DNA of 64,000 nt, from positions 62,001 through 126,000 of the forward strand of contig NZ_ATMI01000041.1 in assembly GCF_000439375.1 (NCBI RefSeq). Reading direction: 5' to 3'. A program made the position numbers and the translations under genes. The notes below the pieces were generated by a model, which worked only from the letters and a program-made list of their open reading frames with translations, was not told where the DNA came from and made no database searches. Positions 11,796 to 25,190 of this stretch are shown in pieces (position 1 is the first letter of the stretch; each line of letters starts with the position of its first letter). This stretch comes from Tatumella saanichensis. GTDB lineage: Bacteria; Pseudomonadota; Gammaproteobacteria; Enterobacterales; Enterobacteriaceae.

Positions 11796-11981
11796 GCGAC
11801 CAAATTGGCCGCGTGAGTAGTGACTGACTGGATAGCATTAGCCAAGAAACAGTTGCTGGAGATGAGATCAGAGGATGCTTAAAAAGACCTTAGGCAATCA
11901 CTTTTTGTCTAAAGGATCCGATAACCTGTAGTACCCTGCTCATATGATCCTTAATTGTCTCTGCTGAAAAACGGAAAAAAT

Positions 11982-12878
11982 ATGACTCAATTAAAAGCTG
12001 TCATTCCTGTTGCCGGTCTGGGTATGCATATGCTCCCTGCCACCAAAGCGATCCCGAAAGAAATGCTGCCCATTGTCGACAAACCTATGATTCAGTATAT
12101 CGTCGATGAGTGTGTCACTGCGGGTATCAAAGAGATCGTGCTGGTCACCCATGCTTCGAAAAATGCCGTTGAGAATCACTTTGACACCACTTATGAATTA
12201 GAAGCGCTGCTAGAACAAAGGGTAAAACGCCAACTGCTGAGTGAAGTCAAATCCATCTGTCCGCCGGGTGTGACCATCATGAATGTCCGGCAGCCTCAGC
12301 CGTTAGGATTAGGTAACGCCATCCTTTGTGCAAGACCAATGATTGGTGATAATCCCTTTGTCGTCCTGCTGCCCGATATTCTGTTAGATGCCCGCACCGC
12401 TGACCACCTGCGCTATAATTTGGCCGCCATGATTGAACGTTTCCATGATAACGGTCATAGCCAAGTACTCTGTAAGCATATGCCCAGTGAAGACTTATCT
12501 GAGTATTCAGTGATCACCACTGGTGAACCGCTGGAAAACTCAGGTGATATCAGTACTGTTGAACAGTTTATTGAAAAACCGGAAAAAGGTAGTGCTCCGG
12601 ATTCTGACCTCTGTGCGGTCGGGCGTTATGTATTGTCTGCATCCATCTGGGATGAGCTGGAAAAAACAGAGGCAGGTGCGTGGGGCCGTGTTCAGTTAAC
12701 TGATGCGATTGCTTCCTTAAGCAAAAAAGAAGAGGTCGAAGCCTTGTTACTGACCGGCGATGATTATAACTGTGGTCGGAAACTGGGATATATGCAGGCA
12801 TTTGTCAGTTACGGATTACAGAATACTTCACAGGGCAGGGATTTTCGTGAGACCATTCGTAAAATTATCAGCAACTAA
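11982..12878 (+). CDS. galF: GalU-related UTP-glucose-1-phosphate uridylyltransferase GalF
   Basis: Nucleotidyltransferase-fold protein of 298 aa related to GalU. The GalF form is recognised by [19 protein letters not shown] where GalU has GLGTRMLP, and by [12 protein letters not shown]. GalF modulates or duplicates UDP-glucose synthesis and typically marks the upstream border of enteric O-antigen/capsule loci. The open frame begins at a TTG 27 bases upstream, but [12 protein letters not shown] fits the family. galE follows after 35 bases, so the pair supplies UDP-Glc and UDP-Gal for the polysaccharide genes. Confidence 0.93.
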   Translation: MTQLKAVIPVAGLGMHMLPATKAIPKEMLPIVDKPMIQYIVDECVTAGIKEIVLVTHASKNAVENHFDTTYELEALLEQRVKRQLLSEVKSICPPGVTIMNVRQPQPLGLGNAILCARPMIGDNPFVVLLPDILLDARTADHLRYNLAAMIERFHDNGHSQVLCKHMPSEDLSEYSVITTGEPLENSGDISTVEQFIEKPEKGSAPDSDLCAVGRYVLSASIWDELEKTEAGAWGRVQLTDAIASLSKKEEVEALLLTGDDYNCGRKLGYMQAFVSYGLQNTSQGRDFRETIRKIISN

Positions 12879-12913
12879 ATAATAATACGGCTTTTTATTA
12901 ACCGGAGTAGTTT

Positions 12914-13927
12914 ATGTCAGTTTTAGTTACAGGTGGGGCAGGCTATATCGGATCACATACTGTGCTTGCACTTCTTGAGCGTGGTGATGATGTGGTGGTG
13001 CTGGATAATCTGTGTAATGCTTCAGAGGAGTCATTGCGCCGTGTTGCGCAGTTAGCGGGTAAGACGCCGGTATTTGTTGAGGGTGATATCCGTGATCGTC
13101 AATGCCTACAAGGATTATTCGCTGAGCATAATATTACCGATGTCATCCACTTTGCTGCCCTGAAAGCCGTCGGTGAATCCACCCGTATGCCGTTGGAATA
13201 CTACGAAAATAACGTTGCTGGCACAGTGGTCTTACTCGAAGAGATGCGTAACGCTGGAGTGTGGAATTTTATTTTCAGCTCTTCTGCCACCGTCTATGGA
13301 GAAAATGCCCCCGTACCTTATGTTGAGACCACGCCAATCGGCGGCACTACCAGTCCTTACGGCACATCGAAACTAATGATTGAGCAGGTGATTCAGGATT
13401 TTGCCCGTGCTGAATCCCGTTTTAATGCCATTGCCTTGCGTTATTTCAACCCTGTCGGTGCTCACCACTCCGGTGAAATCGGTGAGGACCCAGCTGGTAT
13501 CCCGAATAACCTGCTGCCTTATATCGCCCAAGTGGCTATAGGGAAGCTGGAGCGACTGGGTGTATTTGGAGATGACTACCCGACCCCTGATGGAACGTGT
13601 CAGCGTGATTATATTCACGTCGTCGATCTGGCTGAAGGGCATCTCAAGGCCCTTGACCATCTGCAAAACAGCCAAGGCTGTAAAGCCTATAATCTGGGTG
13701 CCGGTAAAGGTTACTCAGTGTTAGAGATGATCAAAGCCTTTGAAAAAGCCAGCGGTAAAACCATTCCGTTTGACATGAAACCGCGCCGCAGTGGTGACTT
13801 GGCCGCATTCTGGGCGGACCCTTCGCTTGCTGAACGTGAACTGGGGTGGAAAGTGAGCCGCGGTATCGATGAAATGATGAGCGACACTTGGCGTTGGCAA
13901 AGCAAAAATCCCAACGGTTATCGTTAA
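12914..13927 (+). CDS. galE: UDP-glucose 4-epimerase
   Basis: Interconverts UDP-glucose and UDP-galactose using bound NAD+. 337 aa. It has the Rossmann motif GGAGYIGSHT (residues 7-16) and the SDR catalytic pair Tyr149/Lys153 in SPYGTSK, plus the SSSATVYG active-site strand and the C-terminal RRSGDLAAFWADP. The ATG follows GGAG at a normal distance. Its place between galF and the Galf/Galp polymer genes implies a dedicated role in making UDP-Galp, the substrate of Glf and the galactosyltransferases. Confidence 0.96.
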   Translation: MSVLVTGGAGYIGSHTVLALLERGDDVVVLDNLCNASEESLRRVAQLAGKTPVFVEGDIRDRQCLQGLFAEHNITDVIHFAALKAVGESTRMPLEYYENNVAGTVVLLEEMRNAGVWNFIFSSSATVYGENAPVPYVETTPIGGTTSPYGTSKLMIEQVIQDFARAESRFNAIALRYFNPVGAHHSGEIGEDPAGIPNNLLPYIAQVAIGKLERLGVFGDDYPTPDGTCQRDYIHVVDLAEGHLKALDHLQNSQGCKAYNLGAGKGYSVLEMIKAFEKASGKTIPFDMKPRRSGDLAAFWADPSLAERELGWKVSRGIDEMMSDTWRWQSKNPNGYR

Positions 13928-14008
13928 ACCCCAAATTTAAGTGCTATATTAGCGGAGTTAAATTCCGGCAGGCCAGGTTATTACCTGGCCTGACATTGTG
14001 GACATGGC

Positions 14009-14047
14009 CAGTGTTCAGGTAGCTGAAAAGCCTGGGGCGGTAGCGTG
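14009..14047 (+). promoter_or_regulatory. JUMPstart element with ops (RfaH recruitment) site
   Basis: A 39-bp stretch matches the JUMPstart consensus almost throughout (begins CAGTGTTCAGGTAGCTG). It ends in the ops core GGCGGTAGCGTG at 14036-14047. ops in the nascent transcript and non-template strand pauses RNA polymerase and recruits the antiterminator RfaH, allowing read-through of long O-antigen operons (established for enteric bacteria). It lies in the 168-bp galE-wzm gap, so it governs wzm-wbbO rather than galF/galE. Confidence 0.93.
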
Positions 14048-14095
14048 TCTAAATTTATGATACGCAGCCTTCGGGCCTGGATTCGGATAGGTACA

Positions 14096-14863
14096 ATGAA
14101 GTTTTCTGTAGGTTATTTAGTCGATGTTATCTCAGTACTTACTGAGAAAGAGCTCAAAGTTAGGTACAAAAGCAGCTTTCTAGGGTATCTGTGGTCAATC
14201 GCTAACCCATTATTATTCGCACTGATTTACTATTTTATTTTTAAATTAGTGATGCGGGTACAGATCCCCGACTATACCGTATTTTTGATTACAGGATTAT
14301 TTCCTTGGCAGTGGTTTGCCAGTTCTATTGGCAATTCATTATTTTCTTTTATCTCCAATGCGCAGATCATTAAAAAAACGGTGTTTCCACGTTCAATCAT
14401 CCCGTTTTGTAATGTTTTCATGGAGTTTTTACACTTCTTGTGCACGATACCGGTCATCGTCGTATTTTTGTTTATCTATGGTATGACGCCATCGTGGTCG
14501 TGGCTGTGGGGGATCCCCTTGATTAGTTTGGCCCAGATGTTGCTGACTCTGGGACTATCGCTGGCATTGAGTTCATTAAACCTGTTCTTCAGAGATCTTG
14601 AGCGTTTTATCCCGTTAGGGATTATGTTGATGTTTTACTGTACACCAATACTTTATTCTTCGGATTTAATCCCAGAAAAATATCACTGGATGCTAAACAT
14701 TAATCCTATCTCCGAAATGATGCTGGCATGGCGCGACTTATTTATGAAGGGTATTATCCATTATGATGAAGTCGCAAGTATGTATATGTATGCTTTGATA
14801 TTTCTGGCCGTAGGTAGTTTTATCTTCAATAAACTTAAATTTCGGTTTGCAGAGATTTTGTAA
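14096..14863 (+). CDS. wzm: O-antigen ABC transporter permease (Wzm)
   Basis: ABC-2-type polysaccharide export permease, 255 aa from the chosen start, with about six transmembrane segments. LKVRYKSSFLGYLWSIANPL near the N-terminus and LFFRDLERFIPLGIMLMFY are typical of Wzm proteins. The open frame begins at the GTG inside the ops element (14045) and has another ATG at 14057. The ATG at 14096 (MKFSVGYLVDV) gives the length of Klebsiella O2a Wzm. Pairs with Wzt (stop/start overlap TAATG) to move the finished undecaprenyl-linked glycan across the inner membrane. Confidence 0.93.
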   Translation: MKFSVGYLVDVISVLTEKELKVRYKSSFLGYLWSIANPLLFALIYYFIFKLVMRVQIPDYTVFLITGLFPWQWFASSIGNSLFSFISNAQIIKKTVFPRSIIPFCNVFMEFLHFLCTIPVIVVFLFIYGMTPSWSWLWGIPLISLAQMLLTLGLSLALSSLNLFFRDLERFIPLGIMLMFYCTPILYSSDLIPEKYHWMLNINPISEMMLAWRDLFMKGIIHYDEVASMYMYALIFLAVGSFIFNKLKFRFAEIL

Positions 14864-15603
14864 TGACAACCGCTATCGAATTCAAAAACGTATCGAAATC
14901 TTATCCACTGTATCACCATATCGGCAGTGGGATAAAAGATCTGATTTTTCATCCGAGTAGAGCATTGTCATTGCTTAAAGGACGAAAGTATAAAGCCATC
15001 GAAGATATCAGTTTCACGGTAGAGAAAGGTGAAGCGGTAGCATTGATCGGCAGGAACGGTGCTGGGAAAAGTACTTCGCTTGGGCTGGTGGCTGGGGTAA
15101 TCAAGCCTACAGCGGGTAAAGTGACCACTCATGGCCGCATCGCATCCATGCTTGAACTGGGAGGGGGGTTTCACCCTGAGCTTACCGGACGTGAGAATAT
15201 CATTCTAAATGCGACATTACTGGGATTACGTAAAAAACAAGCCTTGGAAAAACTCGAAGACATTATTGCGTTTTCAGAGTTAGGTGAGTTTATCGATGAG
15301 CCTATTCGTGTTTATTCCAGTGGGATGTTGGCCAAACTTGGATTTTCAGTGATTAGTCAGGTTGAGCCTGAAATACTGATTATTGATGAAGTGCTTGCTG
15401 TCGGTGATGTTTCTTTTCAGAAGAAGTGTATTGAGACCATCAGAGAGTTCAAAAAAAGAGGGATTACCATCCTATTCGTCAGCCATAATATGAGTGATGT
15501 TGAAAAAATTTGTGATAAGGTCATTTGGATAGAAAATCATAAATTACAGGCTGTCGGTAAGGCTGATATCATTATTCCACAGTATTTTAGCGTAATGTCA
15601 TAA
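14863..15603 (+). CDS. wzt: O-antigen ABC transporter ATPase (Wzt, short form)
   Basis: ATP-binding subunit of the O-antigen exporter, 246 aa. Walker A GRNGAGKS (residues ~63-70), ABC signature VYSSGMLAKLGFS, Walker B ILIIDEVLAVGD and the H-loop FVSHN are all present. There is no C-terminal carbohydrate-binding domain of the kind found in Wzt proteins that recognise terminal caps (E. coli O9a). The same short form exists in Klebsiella O2a, where export needs continued synthesis. One-base overlap with wzm; wbbM begins one base after the stop. Confidence 0.94.
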   Translation: MTTAIEFKNVSKSYPLYHHIGSGIKDLIFHPSRALSLLKGRKYKAIEDISFTVEKGEAVALIGRNGAGKSTSLGLVAGVIKPTAGKVTTHGRIASMLELGGGFHPELTGRENIILNATLLGLRKKQALEKLEDIIAFSELGEFIDEPIRVYSSGMLAKLGFSVISQVEPEILIIDEVLAVGDVSFQKKCIETIREFKKRGITILFVSHNMSDVEKICDKVIWIENHKLQAVGKADIIIPQYFSVMS

Positions 15604-15604
15604 T

Positions 15605-19550
<3,946 letters not shown>

Positions 19551-19568
19551 ACACTATCCTGAAATCAT

Positions 19569-20699
19569 ATGAATAAAATATGTTATTTTATAAATTCCGA
19601 CTGGTACTTTGATCTTCACTGGTTAGAAAGAGCCCTATCCGCTAAGGGTGCGGGTTATGATGTCTGTGTGATAACCCGTTTCCATGGTGATGAGTTTCTA
19701 AAAAAATTTACCGAACTGGGACTGCAATGCTTTCCGCTGCCACTACAAGAAAGGTCCTATAATCTCTTCGGATTTATAAGTTCGGCCCTTAAAACATTTA
19801 AAATACTCAGTAAAATTAACCCCTCAATTGTCCATTGTGTGACCATCAAACCGATCATCATTGGTGGGGTCTACTCACGTTTCCGTAAAACACCGATGGT
19901 CGCCAATATTGTCGGACTTGGCCGTGTTTTTGAACCCCGCCGTTGGTATGAAAACATTCTCAGAAAGCTGGTATGTCTGCTTTATAGCACTATTTTCTCT
20001 AATCCCCGCAGCCATATTGTTTTTGAACATCAGGATGACTTAGCAGTATTTAGTCGTTATGTAAAATTCAATCATCATTACGCATCAGTTATTGATGGTT
20101 GTGGTGTGGATACCCGTTTATATGGCTATTCTGAAGAAGCTGAAAGCGGGGTACCTGTGGTCTTTTTTGCCAGCCGTATGTTGCACAACAAAGGCCTAAC
20201 GACACTGATCAACATCCGAAAAAAACTGGCAGCTGAGGGGATACCTTTCAGACTGTGGGTGGCTGGCATTTTGGTTGCTGACGATCCTGATGCTATCCGT
20301 GAAAATGAGATTGAACGTTGGCATTCAGAGGGCGATATTGAGTGGCTGGGTACCCGTAAAGATATCGACTCCTTGATTTCTCAAGCAAACGTCGTGGCGC
20401 TACCTACTATGTATCCTGAGGGTGTACCGCGGATTTTACTGGAAGCTGCTTCAAAAGGACGTGCCTGCATCGCCTATGATAGCGGCGGCTGCAAAAGTAT
20501 TATTGTTGATAGTATTACCGGTTATCTGGTGCACAAAGGTGACGAAGAGCGATTTGGTGCACAGTTGAAAAAATTGCTGACAAGCCCTGAACTTCGCCAA
20601 AGGATGGGGCGTAACGGGCGCAATCTGGTCATTGAAAAGTTTTCATCCAGTGGCGTGATCGATAAAACAATGGACGTGTATAAAAATATCCTTCGATGA
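19569..20699 (+). CDS. wbbO: GT4-family glycosyltransferase, WbbO-like
   Basis: GT-B-fold family 4 transferase of 376 aa. It has a FASRMLHNKGL donor-domain entry (residues ~195-205), a Rossmann-like second half and the conserved EGVPRILLEAASKGRACIAYD stretch including the E-x7-E-type motif. In Klebsiella, WbbO adds the first Galp (and Galf) residues to the undecaprenyl-PP-GlcNAc primer made by WecA. Same gene position and nearly the same length (377 aa) here. It is the last gene before gnd, with no obvious terminator after it. Confidence 0.84.
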   Translation: MNKICYFINSDWYFDLHWLERALSAKGAGYDVCVITRFHGDEFLKKFTELGLQCFPLPLQERSYNLFGFISSALKTFKILSKINPSIVHCVTIKPIIIGGVYSRFRKTPMVANIVGLGRVFEPRRWYENILRKLVCLLYSTIFSNPRSHIVFEHQDDLAVFSRYVKFNHHYASVIDGCGVDTRLYGYSEEAESGVPVVFFASRMLHNKGLTTLINIRKKLAAEGIPFRLWVAGILVADDPDAIRENEIERWHSEGDIEWLGTRKDIDSLISQANVVALPTMYPEGVPRILLEAASKGRACIAYDSGGCKSIIVDSITGYLVHKGDEERFGAQLKKLLTSPELRQRMGRNGRNLVIEKFSSSGVIDKTMDVYKNILR

Positions 20700-20909
20700 G
20701 CCTTTTCATCAATACTTGGCGCAGACTGCGTTTACAGTCATGACTGATTAGCGCGGTGATGCTCAGTCCTTACACTGTCATTGCCGGATTGTGCGGAAAT
20801 ACTGGTGCACTCTTCCAGATGCTGGTAGTTTTAATGCAAACTTTTATCGTTCATCAGTAAATTATATTATCAGTGAACATACCCTGAGTTGATCTGACAG
20901 GAGATTGAG

Positions 20910-22316
20910 ATGTCCAAGCAACAAATCGGTGTCGTCGGTATGGCGGTAATGGGCCGTAACCTGGCTCTTAACATTGAAAGCCGTGGCTACACCGTGTCAA
21001 TTTTTAACCGTTCTCGTGAAAAAACCGATGAAGTTATCGCTGAGAACGCAGATAAAAAGCTGGCACCTTATTACAGTGTTGAAGAATTTGTTGAATCATT
21101 GGAAAAACCGCGTCGTATCCTGTTAATGGTTCAGGCCGGTGAAGCCACAGACAAAACTATCGCATCTCTGACTCCACACTTGGATAAGGGTGATATCTTG
21201 ATCGATGGTGGTAACACCTTCTACAAAGATACCATTCGTCGTAATAAAGAACTCTCGGAGCAGGGTTTTAACTTTATCGGTACCGGTGTTTCCGGTGGTG
21301 AAGAAGGTGCATTGAAAGGGCCTTCTATCATGCCAGGCGGTCAGAAAGAAGCTTATCAGCTAGTTGCTCCTATCCTTGATCAGATTGCTGCTCGTGCAGA
21401 AGGCGAAGCTTGTGTTGCCTACATCGGTCCTAATGGTGCTGGTCACTATGTGAAAATGGTTCATAACGGTATCGAATACGGTGACATGCAGCTGATTGCT
21501 GAAGCTTATTCTTTACTGAAAGGTGCACTGGGTCTGAGCAACGAACAGCTGGCTGAGACCTTCAGCGACTGGAATGCCGGTGAACTGAACAGCTACCTGA
21601 TCGACATCACCAAAGATATCTTCACTAAGAAAGATGAAGAAGGGAAATACCTAGTTGATGTGATCCTTGATGAAGCCGCGAACAAAGGAACCGGTAAATG
21701 GACCAGCCAGAGCTCTCTGGATTTAGGCGAGCCACTGTCGCTGATCACTGAGTCTGTATTCGCCCGTTACCTGTCATCACTGAAAACTCAGCGCGTTGCT
21801 GCCTCTAAAGTGCTGAGCGGTCCAACGGCCAAGACCATCACCGAAGACAGTGCTGGCTTTATCGAAAAAGTCCGTCGCGCGCTGTATCTGGGTAAAATCG
21901 TCTCTTACGCCCAGGGCTTCTCTCAGTTACGTGCTGCCTCAGAGCAATACGATTGGGATCTGCAGTACGGTGAGATCGCCAAGATCTTCCGTGCGGGTTG
22001 TATTATCCGTGCTCAATTCCTGCAGAAGATCACTGATGCTTATGCAGAGAACGCAGAGATTGCAAACCTGCTGCTGGCGCCTTACTTCAAGAATATCGCT
22101 GATGAATACCAACAGGCGCTGCGTGATGTGGTCGCTTACGCGGTACAGAACGGTATCCCAACACCAACCTTCTCTGCAGCGATTGCTTACTATGATAGTT
22201 ATCGCTCAGAAGTGTTGCCTGCTAACCTGATCCAGGCGCAGCGTGACTACTTTGGTGCGCATACTTATAAGCGTATCGATAAAGAAGGGACTTTCCACAC
22301 CGAGTGGTTAGACTAA
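20910..22316 (+). CDS. gnd: 6-phosphogluconate dehydrogenase (decarboxylating)
   Basis: Oxidises 6-phosphogluconate to ribulose-5-phosphate with NADP+ in the pentose phosphate pathway; cytoplasmic. 468 aa, the full family length. NADP motif [19 protein letters not shown] at the N-terminus, [23 protein letters not shown] (residues ~125-147) and the catalytic [13 protein letters not shown]. It has its own 210-bp upstream region and a Shine-Dalgarno CAGGAG. gnd is the classical downstream border of enteric O-antigen loci. Confidence 0.98.
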   Translation: MSKQQIGVVGMAVMGRNLALNIESRGYTVSIFNRSREKTDEVIAENADKKLAPYYSVEEFVESLEKPRRILLMVQAGEATDKTIASLTPHLDKGDILIDGGNTFYKDTIRRNKELSEQGFNFIGTGVSGGEEGALKGPSIMPGGQKEAYQLVAPILDQIAARAEGEACVAYIGPNGAGHYVKMVHNGIEYGDMQLIAEAYSLLKGALGLSNEQLAETFSDWNAGELNSYLIDITKDIFTKKDEEGKYLVDVILDEAANKGTGKWTSQSSLDLGEPLSLITESVFARYLSSLKTQRVAASKVLSGPTAKTITEDSAGFIEKVRRALYLGKIVSYAQGFSQLRAASEQYDWDLQYGEIAKIFRAGCIIRAQFLQKITDAYAENAEIANLLLAPYFKNIADEYQQALRDVVAYAVQNGIPTPTFSAAIAYYDSYRSEVLPANLIQAQRDYFGAHTYKRIDKEGTFHTEWLD

Positions 22317-22340
22317 AGTTTTAGTAGGCCGTAATCTCAA

Positions 22341-22370
22341 ACCCGAAGATAATCTCTTCGGGTTTTTTTT
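22341..22370 (+). terminator. Rho-independent terminator of gnd
   Basis: Nine-bp perfect stem ACCCGAAGA/TCTTCGGGT with a 5-base loop and a run of eight T, starting 25 bases after the gnd stop. It separates gnd from the next glycosyltransferase gene, which therefore needs its own promoter. Confidence 0.92.
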
Positions 22371-22525
22371 CGGCACTCATCAGTGTCCTAGTCTGAGTCG
22401 TTAGATTGATTAAGAATTCTGGAATATTCTCAATGTTTTTACCTATTGATACCTGTATCCTTATTAAAAATCATCATTACTGGTCATTGTAATATCATAA
22501 TGATTGATAAAATAAGGAAGGTATC

Positions 22526-23908
22526 ATGTCAGCGCCAAAAATCACTGCTATTATCACCACTTATAATGCTGAGAGTTATATCTCTGAAACTCTAGAAAGA
22601 ATTTCGGAGCAGACACTGGCTGAAATTCAGGTGATTTTTATTGATGATGCTTCCGATGATAATACTGCTGACATTATCCGCAATAAATGTGACAGTGATA
22701 CGCGTTTCAAATTGTTGATCAATGATGATAATCATGGAGCAGGCTACTCGCGAAATCGTGGAATGGAATTTGCTCAGGGCGAATATGTCATTTTCTTAGA
22801 TGATGATGACATTTACAGTTATGAGATGCTTGAACGCTCATATAATCAGGCAAAGGATACCGGCTCTGATATTGTTGTGTTCCGCAGCAATACCTTGGAT
22901 GACAATAACGGTAAAATTACCGATGCTGACTGGACGATTTCCCGCGGATCATTGCCTGATACTCAGACTTTTACGGTATCGGACGTCAGGAACAACTTTT
23001 TTCGAAGCTTTATCTGGTGGGCATGGGATAAACTGATTAGTCGTGATCTGATTATTCGCAGTGGATTACATTTCCAAGAAATCCGTACCAGTAATGACCT
23101 GTACTTTGTCTGTGCAATCATGTTGCAGGCAGACGCAATCAGTGTTTGTGATGAGGTATTAATTACTCATAAAGATAATCGCCAAGGTTCACTTTCTAAT
23201 ACTCGTGAACAGTCGTACCAATGTTCTTTAGAGGCTATCGAAAAACTGAACGGTTTTATCCTATCGTCTGAAGAATATGCGAGCTTGCGTCAGAACTATC
23301 TTAATTATAGTGTTGATTTTCTAAGTTGGAGTTTATCGACACTCAAAGACTGGCAGGCCTACAGCCATTTCTATCTATTGCTACAAGCCTATTTCCGCCA
23401 GTATGCCATTGCAGAGCGTTCAGAGTTTGAGACAACCTATTTGGCAGATACCTATGAAGCATTGATCAGCAGCCGCCCAGAAGTGATGCTGATGGATCTA
23501 AAATGCCGCCTTGAAAATGATATCCGTCATCTGACACAAGCCAATCGTGAGAGCCAGCATCAGATTAGCGAACTGACCACCGCTAATCAGCAGCTCCATT
23601 TCAATCACGAAGCCTACGAAACCGGACATCAGCATTTACAGTCACAGCACGACTCACTGCAGAATGAATGCCAAGCATTGGCACATCAGGTGCAAATCCT
23701 GACAGGGAAAAAAAATGAGATGACCGCAGCTCTGGAAGCGCAGATTGAGCAGAAAACTGCTCTTGAAAATACCCTGCACACGAGCTTGGAAGCAAACCAA
23801 CGCCTGACTGTAAAAGTTGAAGAATACCAACATGAACTTCAACGCTTACGAAATAGCCTCTGGGGTAAGCTCTATCAGCTTTTCTCTGGTGGCAATAATA
23901 AAAACTAA
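22526..23908 (+). CDS. GT2-family glycosyltransferase with C-terminal coiled coil
   Basis: 460-aa protein. Residues ~1-240 are a GT-A family 2 domain with ITTYNAESYI, FIDDASDDNT, GAGYSRNRGM, the FLDDDDIYS metal site and WWAWDKLI. Residues ~335-450 are a long predicted coiled coil rich in Q, E, L and H. The C-terminus is short and basic/glycine-rich (LYQLFSGGNNKN). It lies just after gnd behind a terminator in AT-rich DNA and is convergent with the next gene. It may modify or regulate length of the O-antigen or another glycan. I recognise no named homologue. Confidence 0.8.
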   Translation: MSAPKITAIITTYNAESYISETLERISEQTLAEIQVIFIDDASDDNTADIIRNKCDSDTRFKLLINDDNHGAGYSRNRGMEFAQGEYVIFLDDDDIYSYEMLERSYNQAKDTGSDIVVFRSNTLDDNNGKITDADWTISRGSLPDTQTFTVSDVRNNFFRSFIWWAWDKLISRDLIIRSGLHFQEIRTSNDLYFVCAIMLQADAISVCDEVLITHKDNRQGSLSNTREQSYQCSLEAIEKLNGFILSSEEYASLRQNYLNYSVDFLSWSLSTLKDWQAYSHFYLLLQAYFRQYAIAERSEFETTYLADTYEALISSRPEVMLMDLKCRLENDIRHLTQANRESQHQISELTTANQQLHFNHEAYETGHQHLQSQHDSLQNECQALAHQVQILTGKKNEMTAALEAQIEQKTALENTLHTSLEANQRLTVKVEEYQHELQRLRNSLWGKLYQLFSGGNNKN

Positions 23909-23928
23909 TCCCCGTTAAAGGAACAGGG

Positions 23929-23951
23929 TAGGCCCATAATTTGGGCCTACC
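23929..23951. terminator. Hairpin between convergent genes
   Basis: Near-perfect inverted repeat TAGGCCCA-TAATT-TGGGCCTA, flanked by G/C, in the 57-bp gap between the glycosyltransferase (plus strand) and the deacylase (minus strand). No strong T-run on either side, so it may be a weak bidirectional terminator or a 3'-end-protecting hairpin. Confidence 0.5.
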
Positions 23952-23965
23952 GCTCTAATATCCCT

Positions 23966-25084
23966 TTATGGTACCAGCAGCGGCCCTTCACGTTTTGCTT
24001 CTCCCCCCGCTAGGCGCACCACCAGCATACCTGCAGTCGCAAAACGTACCCAGTGGCGGGCGTATAACAGCCCGGCATGCTGGCAGACCAGTGGCGTGAG
24101 TTGATCACTGATCGGATCAAGGATTTCAGCTACCACTTCCCCTGCATTTATCCACTCTCCTGGCTCACGGGTATAGAGGATCACCCCGGCGTGTGGAGCT
24201 GTCAGGTATTCACAACCTGCCAATTCTGCCTCCAGCGGTGCAGGAAATTCAGGTAAAGGCGGCACCGGGCCATCGATATAGCCGAGTGCTGTCAGACCAT
24301 CAATAATCCCCTGAGCATCCTGACGAGCCTGCTCATGACTGACATCTCGGGCTCCGCGTAATTCTAAGGTCACGGGTTTCAGGGCTTCAGGTAGTGGATA
24401 TTGTGCTGAAAAATGCCGCTGTAGGGTATACCAAGGCTCAGCACAGGCCTCATCAAAGGGTTCCCCCCCCGAAATGTCGGCAATCAATGCCGTCTGACAG
24501 CCGAGATAATGGCCGAGTACCGACACTTGTGGCCAGGCTTGCGGAGTGGTGTATAGGTGAGCAACCGCCTCCCAGTCACAATGAATATCAATCATCAGAT
24601 CAGCTTTACACGCCATTTTCATCAGGATAGCCCGCTGAGATTCAAGCTCAGTGGCTGGCCAATAGTCATTGAAATAATCATCGATGGCGTCACGGATCAC
24701 TCGGCGATTATGCTCAGCATTGTCCCCAAGATTAGGTTCTACCCGCGCGGCTAGACTCTCCCCGAGGGCGGGAAACTGGCGGTTAAAATCTTGGCCGGAA
24801 AGGCTATCGAAGCGACCTAATGGCTGTCCTTGTAAATGCTGTGAGAAACCCAGCGGGTTCGCGACGGGCACAAGCGTGATAGCGGCACGTAGCTTACCCT
24901 GACTTTCAAGGGTACTGAATTGTTGCTTTAGATACCATGCCACGGCTACCCCGGGTAGTTCATCGCAGTGAAGGGCGGCTTGGATATAGACGTGGCGGTC
25001 CTCACTGTCACCATAGTGGTAGCTGGTGATTTGCCGCTGGGTACCGAAGGTACCAGAACGTATCGGATGGCAGTGTTGCTGCAT
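23966..25084 (-). CDS. Succinylglutamate desuccinylase/aspartoacylase-family zinc deacylase
   Basis: M14-like zinc hydrolase of the AstE/AspA family, 372 aa from the chosen start. Zinc-binding ALHCDELPG (H..E, residues ~42-50) and MIDIHCDW (second His, ~165) are visible, as is a C-terminal beta/biotinyl-like domain (ITAPHAGVILYTREPGEWINAGE). Such enzymes remove acyl groups from N-acyl amino acids; the substrate is unknown. I prefer the ATG at 25084, preceded by AGGA, over the ATG at 25102, which has no ribosome site. Probably co-transcribed with the binding protein upstream. Confidence 0.8.
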   Translation of the reverse strand: MQQHCHPIRSGTFGTQRQITSYHYGDSEDRHVYIQAALHCDELPGVAVAWYLKQQFSTLESQGKLRAAITLVPVANPLGFSQHLQGQPLGRFDSLSGQDFNRQFPALGESLAARVEPNLGDNAEHNRRVIRDAIDDYFNDYWPATELESQRAILMKMACKADLMIDIHCDWEAVAHLYTTPQAWPQVSVLGHYLGCQTALIADISGGEPFDEACAEPWYTLQRHFSAQYPLPEALKPVTLELRGARDVSHEQARQDAQGIIDGLTALGYIDGPVPPLPEFPAPLEAELAGCEYLTAPHAGVILYTREPGEWINAGEVVAEILDPISDQLTPLVCQHAGLLYARHWVRFATAGMLVVRLAGGEAKREGPLLVP

Positions 25085-25190
25085 CGAGTGTGTTTCCTGC
25101 ATCAGGGCAGGTGTTCATGGTGGAAACCTGCAAGGGAGACTGGCTGAGACGTAGAGAGCCGGGTATCAGAGTAATACCCGGCCTGAGTGT

